A stretch of 64,000 bases of DNA, taken from Tridacna crocea (Eukaryota > Mollusca > Bivalvia > Cardiida > Cardiidae). The stretch is taken from the NCBI GenBank assembly GCA_943736015.1, contig OX031068.1, positions 26,048,296-26,112,295 on the forward strand. Reading direction: 5' to 3'. Under the pieces are notes generated by a model that was not told the origin of the DNA, made no database searches, and was given only the letters and a program-made list of their open reading frames with translations. Shown piece by piece: positions 32,741 through 42,530 of the stretch. Each line of letters opens with the position of its first letter. Position 1 is the first letter of the stretch. The translations under genes and the position numbers were made by a program.

Positions 32741-33054
32741 AATTGCACTAATGCAGATGAATTGATCAAGATGCCTGCCAAAGGAAATAGAGTGGAGCCA
32801 AGTGCTAGCCCATTTACAGGGGTCAAACTACGACCAACTGGCGCACTTTGGAAGCTTTTAGGACACCAGGGTATAAATACCCATCAGATTTATTCTTAAG
32901 GGGTTTCTATTGGGAATGCCAGTGGTGTTTTGTTCTTTTCTCTAAGATCTGAGTCTCCCTTTGGGACAAGATCAGATGACTTTTCTTGACCTTTGGTTAT
33001 TTGAAAAGTGCTTCTTCTTCTGTAATCTATTACAATACTGTATGACCTGCCTGA

Positions 33055-33250
33055 TATGAAAAGGGGCGTTCAGACATTTTCATAAGTGTCCTTTTGGATC
33101 AGCTTGCACTGTCCATGCAGGCTAATCCAAAACGACACATTTCGTTGTTATGTAATCTTCTGTTTTGCCCAAGTCTACTGTAGCAAAAATTCTAATGCAT
33201 TCGTAAAGTGCTGTCTCGGATTAGCCTGCGCACACTGCCCCTTTTCACAT
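33055..33250. mobile_element. Foldback repeat AAAAGGGGCG...GCAGGCTAATC
   Basis: GAAAAGGGGCGTTC and TGCCCCTTTTCAC form the ends, with CATGCAGGCTAATCC and GGATTAGCCTGCGCAC inside. The same type occurs at 30905 and 44100. Confidence 0.65.
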
Positions 33251-33337
33251 GTTGCAAGCCATATAACAGTTACTCTTTGGGGTTTTTGCAGTGGTATCAC
33301 TGCTATAATTGTTGCCAAAAATCTCTTAGAAACAACT

Positions 33338-33641
33338 TTAACTCCTTCCCAAACGACAAAATTTTAGACTGGTTCAAGTTGAAAGCACTTGCAGGCGACA
33401 AAATAAAAGCAATTCAAGAATTGCGATTTGTTTCCAGCAGGGCAGAAAACATTGTGGGAAAAAGAGACAATGCTGGTTACAAGCATTTTCTCCTTTTCTC
33501 ACACAGTTTCCAAAGGCTTCTTTCTCAGAGGTGTTAAAAGTCAGGATTGTGTGACCAGTATTGTCTTCTTTTCCTACAATGTTTTCAAGAGGCTTCTATC
33601 TCAGGATCATAAAAACCAGGGATTGTTTGGTAAAGGCTTAA
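33338..33641 (-). mobile_element. Family A element with a second right half joined
   Basis: It starts at TTAA 33338. After the right arm (AGTCAGGATTGTGTG) a second hairpin right arm (TTCCTACAATGTTTTC) and right end follow to TTAA 33638-33641. Confidence 0.75.
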
Positions 33642-33867
33642 TTTGGATTTAACGCAGGAATGAATATGAAAATATGCTGGTAAAAGGAAAAACTGCTCGT
33701 CCTTTAGGTTATATTTTGTTTAGTGTTCGAAAGACTAAATTAGTGTAAGAAACTTGAGATCCGTACCTATATTTGGGGTTTTGGGGGAGTATTTGTTGGG
33801 TTGTAAGTTCTGGGTAAGTGCAGTTTGATGTCCTTCTAATCATAAGCAGGGAAATCATTTGGTTAAA

Positions 33868-34094
33868 TTATCTCTTTACTGCACAATCACAAATTTTAAC
33901 GACCTTAAAGAAAAAGCCTATTGAAAACAACGAGGGACAGGGAGAAAATGCTCATAACCAGCATTTTCTCCTTTTCCTGCAAGGTTTTCTTAATCAGACC
34001 AACTTTCAACTTGTCAGGCATGTTTATTTTTATCATATGCAAATGCTTTGAATTTGGTAGAGTCCAAAATATCGCCATTCAGTTAAAAGTTTAA
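33868..34094 (+). mobile_element. Family A element, diverged
   Basis: Left TTAT, right TTAA. The hairpin is partly preserved (GCTCATAACCAGC). Confidence 0.78.
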
Positions 34095-34121
34095 GTTTAC
34101 AAAGTAGCTAAAAAACATGAA

Positions 34122-34139
34122 CCCCCCCCCCCCCCCCCC
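34122..34139 (+). repeat. Homopolymer C tract, (C)18
   Basis: Eighteen consecutive cytosines in AT-rich intron sequence. Its length in any assembly is error-prone. Confidence 0.95.
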
Positions 34140-34379
34140 TTCTCTCACAACTTATTGTACTTTCTTTTCACGTAACTTTCATTGTGGTCGTTGGTGTATG
34201 TACATTTTGTTCATAGTTGTTTCAATGTTAGCTAGCCAGCAAATCTTTTTCGATCTTCTTGATTTATTTACGTTCCACTCAGCTGTTGGGCTCTAACTTT
34301 AAAATCTCTGAGGGCAGCTGCTGGAAATGGTATAAGAAAATGAGCTAATTCTCAAAACAATTACAATAGAGATAGACAA

Positions 34380-34580
34380 CCAAATTTCATGACACATCCA
34401 AATCGAAAGCAATTGCATACAACAATCAGTGCAGCTGAAATTTTTGGGATTTGTCTTTGCAAGGTAGAACACATTGTTGGAAAAGAGAAATTTTGCCACC
34501 ATTGTTTCTTTTCTCCACAATGTTTCAAAAGGTTCTTGCAGAAGGGTTTTGGAGTCACAGAGTTGTTTCGTAAAGGGAAA
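34380..34580 (-). repeat. Degraded family A/C-like copy
   Basis: CATCCAAATCGAAAGCAATTG and a right end TTTCGTAAAGGG remain. Confidence 0.5.
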
Positions 34581-34645
34581 ATTTTCATAACATGCTTATG
34601 CCCCTTGTTTCTATACTATTTGTGCTCTCTGTAATTATGTCTTTG

Positions 34646-34857
34646 AAATGATACCACAAGGCAAAATTTTAGACTGGGTCAAATTGAAAGCAATTTCAAC
34701 TTGGCTCAAATTTTGCAATTTTTCTTTTATAGGGTTGAAAACATTGTAGGAAAAGGAGAAAATGCTGATTATCAGCATTTTCTCCTTTTCGTACAATGTT
34801 TCTAAAGGCTTCTTTCTCAGAGGTGTTAAAAGTCAGGATTGTGTGGTAAAGGGTTAA
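34646..34857 (-). mobile_element. Family A element with decayed left end
   Basis: The hairpin is intact around CTGATTATCAG, and the right end GGTAAAGGGTTAA is intact. Confidence 0.82.
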
Positions 34858-35004
34858 GAGGAATTCCAAAGTCCTTTGCAATAGTAACAGAAACAGAAAT
34901 TAAATTTATATGTTATTTTGTAAATTATGTTTTGTTTCCTCATTAACTGGTGAAAGTCTGTAGACTTTATGTTGAGCTTCTATTAACAGAAAGGCTATTG
35001 TGTT

Positions 35005-35275
35005 TCATCCTTTACTTCATGGCCAGACTTTAGACTGGTCCAAATTCAAAGTACCTATTTGTAGACAACAAATTTGAAATTGCTTAAATGGTCATCAATA
35101 TACTTGACTTGTCCAAATTGAAAGGATTTGCTGGCAAACTTGACTAATATGATGAAGTTTGACTAGGAAGGTGAAGAAAACATGTAGGAACAGAATAAAA
35201 TGCTGTTCATCAGCACTTTATTCTGTTCCACAATGTTTCTAAAAGGATTGTTTTGTAGAGGGTTATAGTAGTTAC
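35005..35275 (-). repeat. Degraded TTAA-element copies
   Basis: CCTTTACTTCATGG, AGACTGGTCCAAATTC and a diverged hairpin (GCTGTTCATCAGC) are visible. Boundaries are unclear. Confidence 0.55.
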
Positions 35276-35564
35276 AAAGATGTTTTTTTTTCTTTGTTTG
35301 AATTGGTAGATACACAAAATATTTTTACCAGTGCCAAAAAGGTTTTTTTCCTTTTTAAGGGAGATAAGCACATGAATGATACATGAAAGTGATGGAGTTG
35401 TCTCCCTTTACTTTTTTTTTTCTAACTATAATCATACTGTGCAGTAGTTTTTGTAAGCCTAGACTGCTTGGAAAAGAAATTGAGGATTTAACAGATTGTA
35501 AAATTTTAGACTTCTATATTTTCAGATGACTGATTAAATGTAGCACACATCATTTGATATATTG

Positions 35565-35637
35565 TCGGTGTACTTCCAAAACCTCATAACTACATCTTGT
35601 TACAAGCTGTTGTTACGAGGTTTTGGAAGTACACCGA
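35565..35637. mobile_element. 73 bp palindromic element
   Basis: A 26-base left arm (TCGGTGTACTTCCAAAACC...) and right arm (...GGTTTTGGAAGTACACCGA) differ at one position, separated by 21 bases. It is unrelated to the TTAA families. Confidence 0.85.
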
Positions 35638-35832
35638 AGATATACTGTTTTGTTTGGTTGAAAATATTCTTCAAAACAATGCTGGTTACAAGTATCTTTT
35701 CATGTCATGAAAGTATGTGAAATCTTTAATCATACAGATTGTGAAAATACTGGATTGATTGGTAAGGGGTAAATTGCAGGTCAATGACAAAATTGCAAGT
35801 TTTGGTGTTGTCGTATCATGATCTGCATTATC

Positions 35833-36097
35833 ATAACCCTTTGCCTCACAATCTTGACTTTCAACAACCATGAGAAAGATGCCTCTTCGGAAAATTGTAG
35901 TAAAAGGAGAAAGTGCTGGTAACCACATGTTTTCAATCCTTTCAAGTACAACATTTAGTTTCAGAGTCATAATCATTTTACTGTCTTGAAAAAAAAAATG
36001 CTTTCAAATTTCAATTTTTGAGTTACATCTATTTTGTCCTCTACAAGTGCTTTTGATTTGGACCAGTCTAAAACTTTGCCATTTGATAAAGGGCTAA
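35833..36097 (+). mobile_element. Family A element with broken hairpin
   Basis: Left CCCTTTGCCTCACAATC; a deletion removes the right part of the hairpin. Right flank CTAA 36094-36097 is shared with the next copy. Confidence 0.75.
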
Positions 36098-36329
36098 CCC
36101 TTTCCCAAACAGCAAAATTTTAGACTGGGCCAAATTGAAAGCACTTGCAGTTAACAGTGCAGTTAACAGTTAAAAGTAAATGAAAAACTAAAATTTGTTT
36201 TCAGCAGGGTAGAAAACATTGTGGGAAAAGGAGAAAATGTTACCAGCATTTTCTCCTTTTCCCACAATGTTTTCAAAAGGCTTCTATATCATGGTCATAA
36301 AAACCAGGGATTGTTTGGTAAAGGGTTAA
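36094..36329 (-). mobile_element. Family A element
   Basis: Left CCCTTTCCCAAAC-type end, right GGTAAAGGGTTAA. The hairpin loses four bases at its centre (AAAATGTTACCAGC). Confidence 0.85.
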
Positions 36330-36430
36330 AGCACTATGTAGTGCCTATAATATGATAAAAGAGATAAGAGTGGTGCATGTATTTTTGAAACCCTAGGAAA
36401 TTTGTGAATGACTCATAATTTCTGCAGTTT

Positions 36431-36648
36431 GTAAGCCCTTTACAAAATATTCCTAAGTTCTAATGACCCTGAAAAAGAAGGCTTTTAACTGCATTGTGGG
36501 AAAAGAAGATAGTACTGGAAACCAGCATTTTCTCCTTTCCAACATTTTTTTCCCTCCCTTTTGAAGACCATTTCTCTGATTTGATTCACATTTTGTCTTT
36601 TAAAAATTTGGACGTCTAAAATTTTGTTGATTTTGTAAAGAGAGTTAA
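36431..36648 (+). mobile_element. Family A element ending 23 bases before the exon d acceptor
   Basis: Left GTAA and CCCTTTAC; right TTAA at 36645-36648. The hairpin is partly decayed around GGAAACC. Confidence 0.82.
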
Positions 36649-36671
36649 TTTTGAGTCTCATTCTTTTTCAG

Positions 36672-36839
36672 AACTAGAGTGTACCACAGAACAGACCAAA
36701 GAGGTTAGCCCTCCACCCCCTGCCCCAATAGAGACCCCCTCACCAGAGATCCCAAAAGAACCAGCAAAGTCTCTGTCCCCGTCTGAAGACATGTTTGAAA
36801 AAAGGCTAGAAATAATTCAGAATAAAATCAAAAGTAGTG
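36672..36839 (+). CDS. Internal coding exon, Pro/Glu-rich then amphipathic helix (exon d)
   Basis: Acceptor TCTTTTTCAG ends at 36671 and consensus donor GTAAGT starts at 36840. The 168 bp exon is phase 1 in and phase 1 out and continues exactly from 28607-29720. It reads ELECTTEQTKEVSPPPPAP, then IETPSPEIPKEPAKSLSPSE, then DMFEKRLEIIQNKIKSS. The last segment resembles the end of the previous exon in spacing of Leu, Ile and charged residues, so a short repeated helical motif is possible. Being 168 bp and phase-symmetric, it could be skipped without frameshift. A family A element ends 23 bases before the acceptor, so the branch-point region must be very short or lie inside that element. Confidence 0.85.
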
Positions 36840-36899
36840 GTAAGTAGCTCAAATATCAGTTATTGAAACCATTGCAAAATTTATTCAGATTTTTTTTTT

Positions 36900-37120
36900 C
36901 TCAACCCTGACAAAGATAACTTTTGAAACATTGTAGGAAAAGTAGAAATGCTGGTCACCGGCATTTCCTCCTTGTCAAACAATGTTTTCGCCACACTTAT
37001 CATGTACAAATGACAAAGATAACTTTTGAAACATTGTAGGAGAAGTAGAAATGCTGGTCACCGGCATTTCCTCCTTGTCAAACAATGTTTTCGCAACACT
37101 TATCATGTACAAATGTTTTC
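36900..37120. repeat. Tandem duplication (103 bp) of a TTAA-element core
   Basis: TGACAAAGATAACTTTTG starts at 36908 and again at 37011. Each copy has the hairpin centre GCTGGTCACCGGC. A few base differences separate the copies. Confidence 0.88.
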
Positions 37121-37149
37121 AAAATGTACAGGTATAAATCTTACCTTTG

Positions 37150-37990
37150 TAGATTACCTGAGCTTAAAGTGCTCAAGGTGAAGTGATGTGTCTAGTGTTC
37201 ATCATTCCATCATCAATATTTACCTTGTGTGCACTCTGGAGGCCAGATTTTCAGTCAGATGCTCTTGAAACTTACTAAGAATGTATAAAGTCTCAGACAT
37301 GTTCAAAATTGAGTCATGTGGGATCAAAAAGGTCACTGGACTAGATTGTAGAAAAAGCTTATGTACAATCTAGAAACCATATTTTCTGCCTGATGCTCAT
37401 GAAACTCGGTCACAGTGTTCCTCTTGATAATATCTCAGACAAGGACAAAGTAGGTCACTTGGCCAAATCTTTGAAAAACAATGTGTGCAGTAAAGAGGCC
37501 ACATTTTCAGCTAGATAATCTTGGAATTTGGTCTAAATGTTGGTTTGTTGATGTCTCAGACATACTTGAAATTGGGTCATGGCATGCGAAAAGTAGGTCA
37601 CTGGGCCAGATCATAGGAAAACCTTGTATTTACTCTAGAGGCCATATTTTCAGCCATATACTCATGAGAGTCCGAGTCAAGTCAGAGTAGTTGACTTGAT
37701 GATATCTTGGATATGATTGAAACTTGGTCATGTCAGATCGAAAAGAAGGTCACTGGGCTAAATCTTCTAAAAACCTTGTGTACAGTCTAGAGGCCTCATA
37801 TTCAACCTGATTCTCTTGAAATTTAGCCAAAATGTTTGTCTTGTTGATATCTTGGACAAATTTAGAATTGGGTCATGTTGGGTTAAAAAGTAGGTCACTT
37901 ACACTAAGTATTTTACATCATTAAAATCAGGATCTTGTCAGCTTTATAAATACTAGATGACTTCACTAAGGTAAGTGCTTTACAGCCTAC
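37150..37990 (+). mobile_element. Pearl/HINE-like element, 3'-truncated
   Basis: It starts TACCTGAGCTTAAAGTGCTC and contains about five 150 bp units (CTCATGAAACTCGGTCA, GGTCACTGGGC, CTCAGACA). It ends near ACTAAGGTAAGTGC without the usual terminal hairpin. Confidence 0.65.
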
Positions 37991-38074
37991 CTTGAAATAC
38001 ATTCAGTCAAAAGTAATTTATTTCCGTATAAATTGTATAATATGGAGAAAATGATTCTCCTTTTGCCGTCTTTT

Positions 38075-38294
38075 TTCAACTCTTTACCTTCAAATTTTAG
38101 ACTTTTTCAATTCGAAGGTATTGGCAGACAATAAATTTGTTTCAAAATGTGAAATTTGTAATGTGAAGGGTAGCAAACATTGTGGGAAAGGGAGGAAATG
38201 TAGACTACTGGTATTTTGTCCTTTTCTCAAAAGGTTTTCAAAAGTTTTCATTCTTAGGGCTATTAAAAATTTGGATTGTGTGGTAAACAGTTAA
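38075..38294 (-). mobile_element. Family A element, diverged
   Basis: TTCA on the left, TTAA on the right; hairpin decayed. Confidence 0.72.
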
Positions 38295-38386
38295 TCCAAA
38301 TGCGAAACTGAGCCACTTTTAAACTGACATGTCCGCAAGCACAATTATTATTGACATGTATATTAAATTTGTTGTCTGGTAAACAG

Positions 38387-38613
38387 TTAACTCTGTACCA
38401 GATGAGGTAATTTTGGTCTGCTGAAATTGAAAGAATTTGCAGACAACAAATTCAGAGTGGCCAAAATGGTTGTATTTTTATCTGTAAGGGAAGAAAACAC
38501 AGTGGAAAATGGAGAAAATGCTCATTATGAGCATTTTCTACTTTTTCCACCATGTTTTGAAAAGCCTCAAATGTATGAGTCGTGAAAACCAGGGCTTACC
38601 TGGGAAGGATTAA
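38387..38613 (-). mobile_element. Family C-like TTAA element
   Basis: TTAA flanks both ends. The hairpin centre is AATGCTCATTATGAGCATT. Confidence 0.82.
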
Positions 38614-38799
38614 CCCATCTCCATTGATAATCAAACAAATTTTGTTTCTGCCATCAATAAATATGCTTGGAAAAAATTGCGGAAAAAGAAGCAATCTGTA
38701 TTACTGTTTACACTAAAATGATAAGATTTTTGCAATGTAGTGTTTTCCATACAGCATTTAGTTTCTTATATAGGTTCTCCTTGTCAAATAAAAGTGAAA

Positions 38800-39038
38800 A
38801 GTATGATAATTTTTATGGCATATATACCTGGGATTTCTCTTCTGCGAATGTAACTGGCCAATTTTGTCCAAATTACAAGCATTTGTAGACCACTTCTGGT
38901 TTTTGGAATGACTGAATTTCTCTTTGTAAGGGAATAAAACATTGTGGGCATTTTCTGTTTTACCCTCAATTCCTTTCTTTTTTGAAAGAGCCCTCTTCAT
39001 AAGGTGATTAAATTTTGGATTGTTTGGTAAAGAGTTAA
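38800..39038 (-). repeat. Degraded TTAA element
   Basis: CTGGCCAATTTTGTCCAAAT on the left and GGTAAAGAGTTAA on the right; the hairpin is mostly deleted. Confidence 0.6.
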
Positions 39039-39154
39039 AAAGCTTCACTGGAAACAGTTAAACTTTTAACAGTTGAAATGATCCAGTTTTAATGACTGCC
39101 AGGCATTGGTGAAATTTTTCTACAATGTCTAATCATTATTCTAGCCTATAGATT

Positions 39155-39235
39155 TTGGACCTTTGGGGTAGTGAAGTGGATAGAGCAAAATGCCTTAGAG
39201 GTTGTGGGTTAGAATCCTTGCTGAGATAATATTTG
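39155..39235 (+). repeat. SINE head fragment (tRNA-like)
   Basis: GGGTAGTGAAGTGGATAGAGC and GTGGGTTAGAATCC resemble A and B boxes. It is cut short by the next TTAA-element fragment. Confidence 0.5.
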
Positions 39236-39431
39236 AACCAAACCGAAAGCATTTACAGAAGACAAAATAAAAGTGACTGAAAATTTGAAATTAGTTTTAT
39301 GAAAGGTAAAAAAAAATTGTTGGAATCGGAGAAAATGCTGGTTACCAGCATTTTCTCCCTTTCCCACAATGTTTTCTAAAGGCTTCCTTCTCAGGGTCGA
39401 TAAAAGTAGGGATTGTGTGGTAATGAGTTAA
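39236..39431 (-). mobile_element. Family A element, left end missing
   Basis: It starts inside the long arm (CCAAACCGAAAGC); the hairpin is intact around GGTTACC; right TTAA 39428-39431. Confidence 0.8.
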
Positions 39432-39504
39432 TGTACCTATGTGATACATTATACCAAGTCAGTCATCACACAATTACACAGTCTTAAAAGCCATAAAATT
39501 TGGT

Positions 39505-39683
39505 TTAACCCATTAACACACAATCCCTTTTTCTGAAGAACCTGAGAAAGGATTCTTTACAAAGCATTGTGGGAAAAGGAGAAAATGCTGGTTACTAGCA
39601 TTTTCTCTTTTTCCCCACAATGTTTTCTGAAGGCTTCTTTCCCAGGGGTCGTCAAAACTAGGGATTGTGTGGTTATGGGTTAA
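39505..39683. mobile_element. Fully palindromic TTAA element (two short arms)
   Basis: Both halves are the short arm: CCCATTAACACACAATCCC on the left and GGGATTGTGTGGTTATGGG on the right, with TTAA at both ends and the hairpin at the centre. The long arm is absent, so nearly all of the 179 bp is one inverted repeat. Confidence 0.88.
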
Positions 39684-39733
39684 GATGATGTCCTCTTCGA
39701 TATACCAACAGGCCTCTGTTGTATAGAGGTGGT

Positions 39734-40035
39734 TTAACCCTTTACTACACAATTCCATCTTTTTATGCCTACGATAAAGAAAGCTTCTTCAAACATCATG
39801 GCAAAAGAAGAAAATGCTGGGAACCAGCATTTTCTACTTTTTCCACAATTTTTTGTTCGTTTCCCAAAATAAATGCTAATTTTTGAGTCACATTCATTTT
39901 CTCATCTGCAAATGCTTTGAAGTTTCGATTTGGACTTGTCTGAAATTTTGCAGTTTGGTAGAGATAAGAGCGTGTTTCTGAAGTTAACTCAGAGGATGTG
40001 GGTTTGATTCCTTGCTAAGTCGTGTCAATAGTTAC
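39734..40035 (+). mobile_element. Family A element and a SINE scrap
   Basis: 39734-39967 is a TTAA element (left TTAA, right ATAA) with a hairpin of GCTGGGAACCAGC. 39975-40035 contains a B-box-like GTGGGTTTGATTCC. Confidence 0.78.
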
Positions 40036-40039
40036 ATTC

Positions 40040-40263
40040 TTAACCCTGTACCACACAATGACGACTTTTAACGACCTTGATAAAGAAGCCTTTTGAAAAC
40101 ATTGTGGAAAAGGAGAAAATGCTGTAACCAGCATTTTCTTTTCTTCCCACGTTTTCTACTCTTCCCAGACCAAACTTCAAATTTTCAGTTACTTTTATTT
40201 TGTCATCTGCAAATGCTTTTAATCGGGACCAGTCTGACATTTTGTCGCTTGGAAAAGAGTTAT
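40040..40263 (+). mobile_element. Family A element
   Basis: TTAA on the left and TTAT on the right. The hairpin has one base missing on its left side (GCTGTAACCAGC). Confidence 0.85.
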
Positions 40264-40525
40264 ATAGCCATTGTGAGGATGCATATCAGCACTGTAAACT
40301 GTATAAATAAAAAATTAGGTTGCATATTCCAAGGTATAAACTCATTTTGTTTTAGAACTTGAAAACTGATATGTCAATCCTTCAGGTTTTTGCAACCATC
40401 GAGTCTGTCAAGATTATTTAGTCTCATTGCAGAATTCTTGTATGTTCTGGATTTTTGGCAATAGATATGGGAATTCCTTGGTATTTATAGAACTCAAAAG
40501 AAGTCTGTGATCTTGCTGTCACCCT

Positions 40526-40754
40526 TTATACCATTACCACACGAGAAAAATTTAGACTGGTCCCAATTGAAAGCATTTGCAGACGACAAAATAAAGGTGA
40601 CTGAAAAATTGAAATTTGTTCTGGGAAGGGTAGAAAACACTGTGGGAAAAGGGGAAAATGCTGGTTACCAGCATTTTCTCCTTTTCCCATAGTGTTTTCA
40701 AAAGGCTTCTTTCTCAGGGGCGTCAAAAGTAGGGATTGTGTGGTAATGGGTTAT
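40526..40754 (-). mobile_element. Family A element flanked by TTAT
   Basis: TTAT at 40526-40529 and 40751-40754. The body is otherwise almost the consensus, with a near-perfect hairpin. Confidence 0.9.
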
Positions 40755-40797
40755 ACCATTTGTGTTTGTAGCTTTAACCTTTGTGCAGAATTCTGAC

Positions 40798-41024
40798 TTA
40801 ACTCATTACCACATAATGACGACTTTTAACAACCCTGAGAAAAAAGCGTTTTGAAAAAATTGCGGGAAAAGGAAAAAATGCTGGTAACCAGCATTTTCTC
40901 CTTTTCCCACAATATTTTCAATGCTTCCTAATACAAATTTCAGTATTTGAGACAAGTTTGTTTTGTCGTCCAAAAGTTTTGAATTTGCACCAGCCAAAAT
41001 GTTTGTGGTTTGGTAAAGTGTTAA
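40798..41024 (+). mobile_element. Family A TTAA element, first of a chain of three
   Basis: Full length. Its right TTAA (41021-41024) is shared with the next element. Confidence 0.92.
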
Positions 41025-41249
41025 CCCTTTACCCAACGACAAAAATTTAGACATGTCCAAATTGAAAGCACTTGCAGATGACAAAATAAATGTGGATCAA
41101 AAATTAAAATTTGTTTTGAGAAGGAAAGAAAACATTGTGGGAAAAGGAGAAAATGCTGGTTACCAGCATTTTCTCCTTTTCCTACAATTTTTTCAAAAGG
41201 CTTCTTTCTCAGGGTCGTTAAAAGTCGGGATTGTGTGGTAAAGAGTTAA
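41021..41249 (-). mobile_element. Family A TTAA element, second of the chain
   Basis: Full length with a perfect dyad around GGTTACC. It shares TTAA on both sides. Confidence 0.92.
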
Positions 41250-41444
41250 ACAACCATTGTGAAAAGCCTTTTAGAAGTATTGTTGGAAAAAGAGAAAATG
41301 CTGGTAACCAGCATTTTCTCCTTTGCCACAATGTTTCCCTCCTATCAAGGACATGTTCCACCATTTGAGCCATATTTGAGATGTTGACTGCAGATGGTTT
41401 CAATTTTCACAAGTTAACATTTTTGTCATGTGGTACAGAGGTAA
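41246..41444 (+). mobile_element. Family A element, third of the chain
   Basis: It starts at TTAA 41246 but lacks part of the short arm. The hairpin is intact around GGTAACC; the right flank has decayed to GTAA. Confidence 0.82.
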
Positions 41445-41897
41445 TGTAGGCCCGAGCACAAAGTACTGAATTCGGAGTTTAGTGAATGCAAATTCATCAC
41501 CGGTTAATATATTTCTTTTACAGTAACTTTTGGATTTCAAGCCATCTGATTCCCTTTAATTTGGTAGGATATTTTTCTCTTAATAGTACCATAATAATCT
41601 TGACATTCCTAAGTCTTGAAATTTAGGGAAAATTCAAATTTGCTTTTGGGGTCACAGTTTTAATCTAGTTGTCATGTTTGTTTGTCAGGGCCTTCAGATC
41701 TAGGCCTGGTAGGAGAATGGGGTGAAGTTTTACATTTTTACATTATTAAAACTCTGTCTGTGGATAGAATAGTCTAGATTATAGAGGCCTGAGTTTTCTT
41801 AAACTTTGTCAGAGTTTTTTTTTTAATTTTGATATTTAGATAGAAGACTCATTTTCAAAAAATATTGGCAGATGCTTTGATTTTGTCAAAATTAAGT
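41445..41897. other. Intron sequence, nothing recognised
   Basis: No element ends and no splice-consistent frame. Confidence 0.5.
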
Positions 41898-42128
41898 TAA
41901 CCCTTTACCCCATACAGCATTTCTAATTGGTATCACTAATTGACCCTAAATTACAGCAAGGATGACGCCATTTCTTTTGTGTATATGACATCTTTTGATA
42001 GTGTAGAAAACATTGTGCCAAAAGGTGAAATTGCTTGTCACGAGCAATTTCACCTTTTGCCACCATGTTTTTCCAAAGGCTCCTACAAGCAATGCATAGA
42101 AATGAGTATCTATGGAGTAAAGGGTTAA
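41898..42128 (-). mobile_element. Family B TTAA element
   Basis: CCCTTTACCCCATACAGC on the left and GGAGTAAAGGG on the right. The hairpin is GCTTGTCACGAGC. It lies 126 bases before candidate terminal exon 1. Confidence 0.9.
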
Positions 42129-42254
42129 GCATATTATTCTATATCATAAAAGACTTTTTTTGTACATGTACTAAAATTGTGCCTTGACTGGTTTAACTGA
42201 AGTACATTGTATTGTCTAATTTTCGCAAAATGGTTTTTAAAAAATCTTTTGCAG

Positions 42255-42319
42255 TGTCCAGTGCCAAAAAACTGGAAAACCGTCTAAAAGGGGAGCAGTT
42301 TTACATACTGGTTCACTAG
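42255..42319 (+). CDS. Candidate terminal exon 1 of the proline-rich gene
   Basis: TCTTTTGCAG ends at 42254. Entering in phase 1, as required after exon 36672-36839, the frame reads VSSAKKLENRLKGEQFYILVH and stops at TAG 42317-42319. The Lys/Glu/Leu content fits a continuing helix. AATAAA lies at 42353-42358 and a GT-rich stretch near 42392, so a polyadenylation site is plausible. The stop codon and the poly(A) signal lie inside a dispersed repeat also found at 50121. A short phase-compatible frame can arise by chance; transcript data are needed to settle it. Confidence 0.45.
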
Positions 42320-42530
42320 CCTGGCATTCAGGCCCTGCATTTAAGTCATTCTAATAAACAAGGTACACAACTACAGCAAAGTCAAAGAAATATGTGTTGT
42401 TACTTGCCCTTCTTCTGAAATACAGACATTTAGAACATTGAGAGCACAGAGTTTTTGTTTTGCAGTTTTACTTGATGATTTTCTTTAATGAAAAGGCTCT
42501 ATTTAACTGACTGACACCAGTCTAACTGGT
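42315..42530 (+). repeat. Dispersed repeat R1, copy 1 (carries a poly(A) signal)
   Basis: CTAGCCTGGCATTCAGGCCC through GACACCAGTCTAACTGG matches 50122-50335 closely. It includes AATAAA and GTGTTGTTACTTGCCC. It supplies the stop codon of candidate terminal exon 1. Confidence 0.88.
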
